Below, in pieces: positions 7,763-13,433 of a stretch of DNA of 14,391 bases (the stretch's first letter is position 1; each line of letters begins with the position of its first letter). The DNA comes from JBBDXA01 sp040902585 (GTDB lineage Bacteria; Planctomycetota; Phycisphaerae; Phycisphaerales; Phycisphaeraceae). A program made the position numbers and the translations under genes. The notes below the pieces were generated by a model. That model worked only from the letters and a program-made list of their open reading frames with translations, was not told the origin of the DNA and did not search any database. The stretch lies in the NCBI GenBank assembly GCA_040902585.1, contig JBBDXA010000222.1:1-14391 (forward strand), read 5' to 3'.

Positions 7763-8521
7763 ATGGCATTCGCATCTGGCAATCCCGCACTGAGCGTTCT
7801 GGATCGCGTCGAGCGCGGCACATTTGACGCAACGCAAGACAACACCATGACCGTGCAGGGCACGATCAACAAGCTTTTCATTCTCGCCGGTATCGCGCTC
7901 ATCACGGCCACTTTCGCCTGGAGCCAGTTCAAGGCCGCCCCGCAGATGATGTACGGCCTGTTGATCGGCGGCCTCATCGGCGGGCTGGTTTTCTCACTGA
8001 TCACCTCCTTCAAACCCCAGGTCGCTCATATCACCGCGCCAATCTATGCCGCATTTGAAGGCCTCTTTCTGGGCGCGCTTTCCGTCGTCGTCGCCGCCGC
8101 ATTCCCCCAGGATCCCATCATTCTGCAGGCGACGGGCATCACCTTTGCCATCCTGTTCGCCATGCTTGGCTGTTACAAGACCGGCCTCATCAAGCCCACC
8201 GAAAAATTCAAAGCGTTCATGGCTGCGGCCATAGGCGGCATCATGCTGCTTTACATTGTCAACTGGACGATGTACCTGTTCGGTGCCCGCGTTCCGTTCC
8301 TGCACACCGCCACGCCCTTGGGGATCGGAATCAGCTTGTTTATCGTCGGCATCGCATCACTCACGCTCATCCTGCACTTCGATCACATCGAACGCGCCGC
8401 CAGTGCCAACCTGCCTCGCCAGTACGAGTGGTACGGCGCGTTCGGCATCATGGTCACCCTCGTCTGGCTCTATCTCGAAGTCCTGCGCCTTCTCATTATC
8501 CTCAGCAGCCAGCGCGACTGA
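7763..8521 (+). CDS. Bax-inhibitor-1/YccA family integral membrane protein
   Basis: ATG 7763 follows a strong SD (AAAAGGAG, ending 7754, 8-nt spacer). An in-frame upstream extension to 7676 lacks family character. The 252-residue product has a 33-residue cytosolic-type N-terminus (FASGNPALS, typical of the bacterial COG4760 branch), then about seven membrane segments near 34-53, 60-81, 88-112, 116-137, 150-173, 183-205 and 221-247. Family signatures are APIYAAFEGLFLGALS (92-107), LHFDHIE (204-210) and YEWYGAFGIMVTLVWLYLE (221-239), with the closing motif WLYLEVLRLL. The relative BsYetJ is a pH-sensitive Ca2+ leak channel gated by an Asp pair; D207 and E239 could be the acidic pair here, which is inference. 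Its place just after two Ca2+-binding-protein genes is suggestive only. A stable hairpin follows 40 bp after the stop. Confidence 0.93.
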   Translation: MAFASGNPALSVLDRVERGTFDATQDNTMTVQGTINKLFILAGIALITATFAWSQFKAAPQMMYGLLIGGLIGGLVFSLITSFKPQVAHITAPIYAAFEGLFLGALSVVVAAAFPQDPIILQATGITFAILFAMLGCYKTGLIKPTEKFKAFMAAAIGGIMLLYIVNWTMYLFGARVPFLHTATPLGIGISLFIVGIASLTLILHFDHIERAASANLPRQYEWYGAFGIMVTLVWLYLEVLRLLIILSSQRD

Positions 8522-8560
8522 CCGTCCCATCGCTGGACGCGGACAACCTGATTTCCCATG

Positions 8561-8588
8561 CAGCGGCGGGTCGCAAGGCTCGCCGCTG
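8561..8588 (+). terminator. 12-bp-stem hairpin with GCAA tetraloop after the Bax-inhibitor-like gene
   Basis: Arms 8561-8572 (CAGCGGCGGGTC) and 8577-8588 (GGCTCGCCGCTG) pair over 12 bp with two G-U wobbles, closing on a GCAA (GNRA) loop. It starts 40 bp after the stop codon. Only a broken T-rich stretch (GTCGTTTGGCGGTTT) follows, so it may be a terminator, an mRNA 3'-end stabiliser, or part of the repeat cluster that begins at 8615. Confidence 0.45.
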
Positions 8589-8614
8589 GTCGTTTGGCGG
8601 TTTGGCAAGGCTGG

Positions 8615-8706
8615 TTTCAACGCGGAGACGCAGAGAGGGAAGAGTGCGCAGAGAGGAGGCATGGATTGAAAACATGAAATATCCCTCTCTGCGCCTCCGC
8701 GTCAAA
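8615..8706. repeat. Intergenic inverted-repeat element, CGCGGAGRCGCAGAGAGGGA family
   Basis: The arms are 8621-8640 and the reverse complement of 8682-8701, 20 nt with one mismatch (A/G), flanked by a TTTCAA/TTTGA edge. The 41-nt loop holds a third, shorter copy of the core (GCGCAGAGAGGA, 8646-8657) and an A/T-rich centre. From memory, similar cGCGGAGACGCAGAG palindromes are scattered between genes in several bacterial phyla. It sits between the Bax-inhibitor-like gene and the ceramidase-like gene and could fold in RNA from either strand. Confidence 0.8.
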
Positions 8707-8780
8707 GTCGAAGTGCCCAGGCTCTCCGCACCGATCCACTCGGTAGACTGATGTCGTTGCTGAACTCCAGGAGGTCCGCC

Positions 8781-10139
8781 ATGCCGCGTGCATTTTCAAC
8801 CGTACTGTTCTGCCTTCTGCTGGCCGCGCCCTGCGCTGCGGCGAGCGAATTCTCCGCAGGCGTTGCGAAGGTGAATATCACGCCACAGAACTTCATGTGG
8901 ATGAGCGGGTACGCCTCGCGGAAGAAGCCGGCCGACGGCAAGGACACCGACCTGTGGGCCAAGGTGCTGGTCATCCGCGATGCGAAGGGCGTGACGCTCG
9001 TGCTCGTCACGCTCGATCTCATCGGCATCAAGCGTGACCTGTCGCTGGACATCCGGCAGGCCGCGATGAAGAAACACAGCCTCGAACTCTCGCAGATTGC
9101 CCTTTCTACTTCGCACACGCACTCGGGCCCAGTCGTCGGCAGCAACCTGATGGCGATGTATTTCCTTGACGCTGACCAGCGCAAGCTCATCGAGGACTAC
9201 GCGCAGTCGCTGAAAGAAAAAATCGGCAAGGCCATCGACGACGCCATGAAAGACTTGAAGCCCGCGTCGCTCGCATGGGCCAGCGGCACGTGTGACTTCG
9301 CCGTGAATCGCCGCAACAACCCCGAGGCCAGCGCGGCGAAGCTCCGCGAAGAAGGCACGCTCAAAGGCCCGGTGGATCACGATGTGCCCGTCCTTCGCGT
9401 CACGGGCGAGGACGGCAAGCTTCGCGCAATCGTCTTCGGCTATGCCTGTCACGCGACGGTGCTGGATATGTTCCACTGGTCCGGCGACTACCCCGGCTAC
9501 GCCCAGAAATATGTCGAGGAAGCACACCCCGGCGCGACGGCCCTGTTCTGGGCCGGCTGCGGGGCGGATCAGAACCCCCTGCCGCGCAGGCAGCGCGAGC
9601 TGGCGGACAAGTACGGCAAGCAGCTCGCCGAGTCCGTCGGCAAGGTGATCGCCGGTGAAATGAATCCGGTCAAGGGCACGCTCGCGGCAAGCTACGCCGA
9701 GATCGATCTGCCCTTTGCGAAGCTGCCGACGAAGGAAGAATTGCAGGAGCGGCTAAAGGGCGGCAATGTGTACGAGGTCAGCCGAGCGAAGCATCTGCTG
9801 GCGAAGATCGAGGCAGATGGCAAGCTGAGCGCGACCTATCCCTATCCGATTCAGACCTGGAAGCTTGGCTCCGCTGCCGACAGCCCGCGATGGGTGCTGC
9901 TGGGCGGTGAGGTCGTCGTTGACTTCGCCCTTCGAGTGAAGCGGGCGGACGGCCCCACGCCCTGGGTTGCCGGCTACACCAACGATGTGATGGCCTACAT
10001 CCCTTCGCTGCGCGTCCTGCGCGAAGGCGGCTACGAAGGCGGCGGGTCGATGGTGTACTACGGGCAGCCGAGCGTGTGGGGCGAGTCGGTGGAGGAAGAC
10101 ATCATGAAAGAAGTGAAGAGGCAGGCGCAGGTGGAGTGA
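8781..10139 (+). CDS. Secreted neutral/alkaline ceramidase-like zinc hydrolase
   Basis: ATG 8781 has a perfect AGGAGG (8769-8774) 6 nt upstream and opens a signal peptide (AFSTVLFCLLLAAPCAAA, cleavage before SEFSAG). The next ATG upstream (8751) would put ten polar residues before it. The 452-residue product matches the N-terminal catalytic domain of the neutral/alkaline non-lysosomal ceramidase family (PF04734-like): FSAGVAKVNITP (24-35), LSTSHTHSGPVVG (108-120), GYACHATVL (220-228), SGDYPGYAQ (234-242), AGCGADQNP (258-266). Likely zinc ligands by analogy with the Pseudomonas enzyme are H112 or H114, H224, E377 (LGGEVVV) and Y399 or Y406. The GDVSPN motif carrying the nucleophilic Ser in true ceramidases is replaced by GADQNP, so ceramide hydrolysis is doubtful. 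It is also shorter than the roughly 650-residue bacterial ceramidases, lacking their C-terminal domain. Its substrate is unknown. Confidence 0.88.
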   Translation: MPRAFSTVLFCLLLAAPCAAASEFSAGVAKVNITPQNFMWMSGYASRKKPADGKDTDLWAKVLVIRDAKGVTLVLVTLDLIGIKRDLSLDIRQAAMKKHSLELSQIALSTSHTHSGPVVGSNLMAMYFLDADQRKLIEDYAQSLKEKIGKAIDDAMKDLKPASLAWASGTCDFAVNRRNNPEASAAKLREEGTLKGPVDHDVPVLRVTGEDGKLRAIVFGYACHATVLDMFHWSGDYPGYAQKYVEEAHPGATALFWAGCGADQNPLPRRQRELADKYGKQLAESVGKVIAGEMNPVKGTLAASYAEIDLPFAKLPTKEELQERLKGGNVYEVSRAKHLLAKIEADGKLSATYPYPIQTWKLGSAADSPRWVLLGGEVVVDFALRVKRADGPTPWVAGYTNDVMAYIPSLRVLREGGYEGGGSMVYYGQPSVWGESVEEDIMKEVKRQAQVE

Positions 10140-10142
10140 CTT

Positions 10143-10255
10143 GGCACCCGGTTAGCGGCGCGGCCGAGTCCGCGAGGCCCGCTCGTCGTCGGCACCCGCG
10201 TCATGGCGGCGCGGCCGAAAGGGTGGGCCTCGCGGACTCGGCCCGACCGCTAACC
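10143..10255. repeat. Compound inverted-repeat element between convergent genes
   Basis: The outer arms are 10150-10180 and the reverse complement of 10225-10255: 31 nt, 28 matching by eye, edges GGTTAGCGG/CCGCTAACC and core GCCGAGTCCGCGAGGCCC. The 44-nt centre repeats pieces of the left side in direct orientation: GGCACCCG at 10143-10150 and 10191-10198, and GCGGCGCGGCCGA at 10155-10167 and 10206-10218. It fills almost the whole gap between the ends of the ceramidase-like and ribokinase genes, so the hairpin could also terminate transcription from both sides. Confidence 0.82.
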
Positions 10256-10271
10256 GCCGGCGCACCAATCT

Positions 10272-11204
10272 TCACGCTGCGGTCACCTGCATCCTCCTCA
10301 CTTCGTCATCCGTCGGCAGCGACGCCTGGGCACCGAGCTTGGTCACCGCGATCGCCCCGGCCGCGCAGGCGTAGCGCAGGGCTGCGGAAAGATTATTCGT
10401 TCGGCACCATTCGACGGTCAGGGCGGCGGTGAAGGCATCGCCCGCAGCGGTCGCATCGATCGCGGTCACGCGATGGGCCGGCACATGCAACTCGCCTTCA
10501 TCGCTGAGCCACAGCGCGCCCTGCTCGCCGAGTTTCATGATGACATGCGGCGCGCCGGTCCCTTCGCGCAGCTTGATCGCAGCAGCGCGGGCCTCGTCCA
10601 ATGATTTCACTTCAACGCCGGTCAGGGCCGCGGCCTCCGTCTGGTTCGGTGAGATGACCGTCACGCCGCGCAGCATCACCAGCGGATAGGTCGCGGGCGG
10701 CGCGGCATCGAGCACCGTGGGAATCTTCAGCTCCATGCATCGGCGAATGACGTACCGCACCGTGTCCAAGGGGGTTTCCAATGTGAGCATCACGGCATTG
10801 AGCTTCGACGCGCTGGTGAGCATGCGGTCCACATCCGCGGGGATCACGCCCAGGTTCGCGCCGCCCACGGCTGTGATCTGATTCTGTCCGCCGGGCTCGA
10901 CGTGGATGATGGCCGCGCCCGTGGGCTTCTCGCGGTCGATGATAAGGGCGGTGGTGTTGACGCCCGATTGCGAAAGCCTGCCGGTGGCGAGCCTGCCCCA
11001 TTCGTCGTTGCCCACGCGCCCGCAGAACGCTGCGAAGGCCCCGAGTTTCGCCGCCGCCACCGCCTGATTGGCCCCCTTGCCGCCCGGCGCCAGCGTGAGC
11101 CGCCTGCCGATGAGCGTCTCACCCTCCTTCGGAAGGCGATCGACTTCGACGGCGATGTCGAGGTTGATCGCGCCGACGACGAGGATGCGCGGAAGCTGAC
11201 TCAT
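10272..11204 (-). CDS. rbsK: Ribokinase (PfkB carbohydrate kinase family)
   Basis: This 310-residue protein has the normal ribokinase length. It phosphorylates D-ribose (or a close sugar) with ATP to ribose-5-phosphate in the cytosol. Signatures in order: ILVVGAINLDIAVEVDRLP (7-25) with the substrate Asp D16; PGGKGANQAVAAAKLG (40-55), the first PfkB signature; FCGRVGNDEWG (60-70); SPNQTEAAALTG (185-196); MKLGEQGAL (223-231); and DATAAGDAFTAAL (250-262), the second PfkB signature, with catalytic base D256. The C-terminal GAQASLP matches the monovalent-cation-loop region of ribokinases. The assignment to ribose over other sugars rests on GGKGANQ and PNQTE and is likely, not certain. No clear SD precedes ATG 11204. 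The signalling gene lies 96 bp upstream on the same strand, so cotranscription is possible. No ribose transporter or RbsD is nearby. Confidence 0.92.
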   Translation of the reverse strand: MSQLPRILVVGAINLDIAVEVDRLPKEGETLIGRRLTLAPGGKGANQAVAAAKLGAFAAFCGRVGNDEWGRLATGRLSQSGVNTTALIIDREKPTGAAIIHVEPGGQNQITAVGGANLGVIPADVDRMLTSASKLNAVMLTLETPLDTVRYVIRRCMELKIPTVLDAAPPATYPLVMLRGVTVISPNQTEAAALTGVEVKSLDEARAAAIKLREGTGAPHVIMKLGEQGALWLSDEGELHVPAHRVTAIDATAAGDAFTAALTVEWCRTNNLSAALRYACAAGAIAVTKLGAQASLPTDDEVRRMQVTAA

Positions 11205-11300
11205 TCACATGAGCTTACCGCAACAGGATGGGAACGGGATTCAGAGTAACCTGAAAGGAATGCGAGGTCCGCGCCGAGGCCATCGTCTGAGCAGCGGCAA

Positions 11301-13031
11301 TCATTTCGCCGGCTCGGCCGGCTTACTGGCATCAGGCGCTTTGGCGTCCGGCACTTTCGGCTCCTCCGGACACAACGCCTTTCTGACCTCCACCAGCATG
11401 TCCTCAATCTTGAACGGCTTGAACATCACGCTCGCCAACCCTTCCTGACTGGCGCGGACGATGCTGTGATGCGGGTCGTAGCCGAAGCCCGTCATGAGGA
11501 TCACGGGCAGGTGCTCATCGCACCTGCGGGCGGCTGCGAAAATCTCGTAGCCGTTGCGGTAGGGCATTTTGATATCGGAGATCACCAGGTGGAACTTCTC
11601 CTGGTTGAGCAGGTTCACCGCTTCAAAACCATCCTTGCACACGGAGCACTTCGCGCCGAGCTTGCGGAGGATGTCAGCGATGGTCTGGCGGATGTTCTGC
11701 TCGTCGTCGGCGATGAGAATGTGCTTGTCGCACAGCCGCGGATCGGTCACGGCGGTATCCATCGCCTCGCAGCCGAGCACCGCCTTGGGCCCGGCCTTCA
11801 CCGTTCGCAGCGATTGACGGATCGTTTCGACGTGTTCCACGATGTTGTAAAGCCGCTTGCGCATGGAGTCGTCGCCGATGTACTCCTCCATCAGCGTCTG
11901 GGCTTCGGTGACGATGTCGTTCAGCGGCTGCGCCATCTCCTGCACGACGTTGTCGGTGATCTGGCCGCGGGCGGTGTAACGCTCGACCACCAGCAGGTCG
12001 AGAATGTTCAGCGCCATGGCGATGTGCTGGCCGAAGATCTCGGCGAACTGGCGGTCGTCTTCCGTGAAGGCACCGACCTCGCTCGATTCGACGTTGTAAA
12101 CGCCGAGGATTTTGTCATACAGTCGCAGCGGCGTCGTGAGCGAACTCTTGGCGTGGTTCAGACCCAGCACATAGCGCGGGTCTTTCTCCGTGTCGTGGCA
12201 GATGTAGCTGCGCCCGGTCGAGGCGACGTACCCGCTGATGCCGTTGCCTTCGGGCTGCGCGTAAAGATCGATATCCAGCGCTTCGCTCGGCAACCCTTCA
12301 GCGATCACGACTTCAAGCTTGTTTGATTTCTTATCCAGCAGGCGGATGGAGAAGTGATCGAAGTGCATCAGGTCTTTGCTGAACTTGATGATCTTCTCGC
12401 GGATGATCTTCAGGCGCTCAGCCGGCGCCTTCATGACGATCTCCGCGTCGAGCCGGGCCAGCTCGCGACCGGACTGATCGATCGCATCAATCTTCTGCTG
12501 GAGTCGCCGACTGCTGGTCGCGTCCCAGACCACGGCCACGATCTGAATCACATTGCCTTCGCCATCGATGACCGGCGAGGTGATCGCTTCGTAGTACCGT
12601 GACTCGACCTGGAAGGTGTACTTCTTGCTGCGCGTGAGCGATTGATCGGTGATGGGCGAGCTCTGCCGGGTGAAGACCGCGCGGGCCTGGTTGCAGATCT
12701 GGCAGACTTTTTCCGACACCGCCGCGGTGAACTTTCGCATCCGCGTGTTGGACCAGGCGCAGTGACCGTCCGAATCGACGATGCAGACGCCTTCGCCGAT
12801 GGTGTTGAGTACGAGACTGGCCTTCTGGCCGACGAGGTCGCGTTCGAGCGGAAGGAAATCGCCCACATCTGAAAGCACGACGTGATACGACTCGCGTCGA
12901 AGGGCGGCCATGGCCTCTTCGGTGTTGTTGAAGACATCGACTTGAAAGAAGGGCGACAGCGCCTGGGCAACCGCACTGATGTGCGTGTACTTGCCGTCGA
13001 GAAGAAGCATTCGTGGCTTGATAGGTTGCAT
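11301..13031 (-). CDS. PAS-GAF-receiver signalling protein with a degenerate histidine-kinase dimerisation helix
   Basis: The start is ATG 13031, with AAGGTGG 2 nt upstream (AAGG core at 5 nt). The upstream in-frame GTG at 13073 has no SD. The product has 576 residues. Domains: 6-66, the first half of a receiver-like fold (RMLLLDGKYTHISAVAQAL to HVVLSDVGDFLP); about 70-180, PAS (LVLNTIGEGVCIVDSDG) with a CxxC at 110-113; helical linker 176-205; about 205-345, GAF (FDHFSIRLLDKKSNKLEVV); about 350-415, a DHp/HisKA-like helix pair; about 436-555, a full receiver with D442, D443, phospho-acceptor D486 (ISDIKMP), T514 and K538; then an Ala/Pro/Lys tail. At the H-box the sequence reads VVQEMAQPL, with Q364 where kinases have His, and no HATPase domain follows. 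It therefore probably accepts phosphate at D486 from another kinase, with PAS and GAF sensing signals. It might form an operon with ribokinase. Confidence 0.88.
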   Translation of the reverse strand: MQPIKPRMLLLDGKYTHISAVAQALSPFFQVDVFNNTEEAMAALRRESYHVVLSDVGDFLPLERDLVGQKASLVLNTIGEGVCIVDSDGHCAWSNTRMRKFTAAVSEKVCQICNQARAVFTRQSSPITDQSLTRSKKYTFQVESRYYEAITSPVIDGEGNVIQIVAVVWDATSSRRLQQKIDAIDQSGRELARLDAEIVMKAPAERLKIIREKIIKFSKDLMHFDHFSIRLLDKKSNKLEVVIAEGLPSEALDIDLYAQPEGNGISGYVASTGRSYICHDTEKDPRYVLGLNHAKSSLTTPLRLYDKILGVYNVESSEVGAFTEDDRQFAEIFGQHIAMALNILDLLVVERYTARGQITDNVVQEMAQPLNDIVTEAQTLMEEYIGDDSMRKRLYNIVEHVETIRQSLRTVKAGPKAVLGCEAMDTAVTDPRLCDKHILIADDEQNIRQTIADILRKLGAKCSVCKDGFEAVNLLNQEKFHLVISDIKMPYRNGYEIFAAARRCDEHLPVILMTGFGYDPHHSIVRASQEGLASVMFKPFKIEDMLVEVRKALCPEEPKVPDAKAPDASKPAEPAK

Positions 13032-13033
13032 AT

Positions 13034-13040
13034 CCACCTT
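13034..13040 (-). promoter_or_regulatory. Ribosome binding site deciding the start of the PAS-GAF-receiver gene
   Basis: AAGGTGG on the minus strand ends 2 nt before ATG 13031, with its AAGG core 5 nt away. The alternative GTG at 13073 adds 14 residues and has no purine-rich site ahead of it. Confidence 0.5.
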
Positions 13041-13224
13041 GCATACCCGTTGCGGGGTGCTCCTGTTCTCCACGTAATAGGGTATCGGTCAGGGGGCGTA
13101 ATAACCAGCAGGAACCAGGCCCATGCGGGCGGGATGTGTACCAATCGGGGCGAATGCCGGGGGTTGGTGCGCGCGAAGGCTGCGGGATTTGCATGATTGC
13201 GGGCTTTGAACGCGACCGGAAGTG

Positions 13225-13379
13225 TTACCACGGATGGCACGGATGGCACGGATGGCACGGATGGCACGGATGGACACGGATGGGGGATTTCGTATGCGTG
13301 GGCACTCGACAGAAGTCCATGTCGACAATGGAATCGCTTCGGCAACCTCCCCACTCCAATCCGTGCCATCCGTGGTTAA
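13225..13379. repeat. Inverted-repeat element with arms TTA(A)CCACGGATGGCACGGAT
   Basis: The left arm 13225-13244 pairs with 13359-13379 along the full arm apart from one extra A (TTAACC against TTACC). The left arm runs into a tandem array of the same 9-bp word, while the right arm has about two inverted words. The 75 bp between the array and the right arm is unique-looking. From memory, related ccacGGATnnCACGGAT intergenic repeats are widespread in bacteria; I cannot assign this one to a named family. Confidence 0.82.
13229..13283 (+). repeat. 9-bp tandem array, CACGGATGG x5 plus one offset copy
   Basis: Five perfect contiguous copies of CACGGATGG span 13229-13273. A single A (13274) precedes a sixth perfect copy (13275-13283). 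Perfect identity suggests recent slippage expansion of one arm of the larger inverted repeat. Confidence 0.95.
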
Positions 13380-13410
13380 TGCCTTGGCCGGTGTGAATGG
13401 CACTTTTCTC

Positions 13411-13429
13411 CGCCATGCCTACCATGGCG
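13411..13429 (+). promoter_or_regulatory. Small hairpin immediately upstream of the ubiD-like start
   Basis: CGCCATG (13411-13417) and CATGGCG (13423-13429) form a perfect 7-bp stem with loop CCTAC, ending 4 nt before ATG 13434. It occupies the place where an SD site would be, and no SD is visible. It could hinder or position ribosomes; chance is possible. Confidence 0.3.
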
Positions 13430-13433
13430 ATCC

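Larger units (their letters stand above)
13032..13433. other. Divergent intergenic region holding a tandem and inverted repeat
   Basis: These 402 bp separate the starts of the signalling gene (-) and the ubiD-like gene (+). 13032-13224 shows no feature I can support. 13225-13379 is the 9-bp repeat element. 13380-13433 ends in a small hairpin against the ubiD-like start. Short frames with His-Gly-Trp or Met-Ala-Arg runs here are only translations of the 9-bp repeat. Confidence 0.6.

Noticed and set aside
11205..11300. Possible terminator between signalling gene and ribokinase
   Set aside because: Only a 5-bp stem (TTCAG/CTGAA) is present with no T-run, too weak to call.
11466..12326. 286-codon plus-strand frame inside the signalling gene
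   Set aside because: It is a shadow of the GAF and receiver coding sequence, which carries clear catalytic and family motifs on the other strand.
13229..13283. Possible CRISPR array
   Set aside because: The units are contiguous 9-mers with no spacers of unique sequence and no cas genes nearby.
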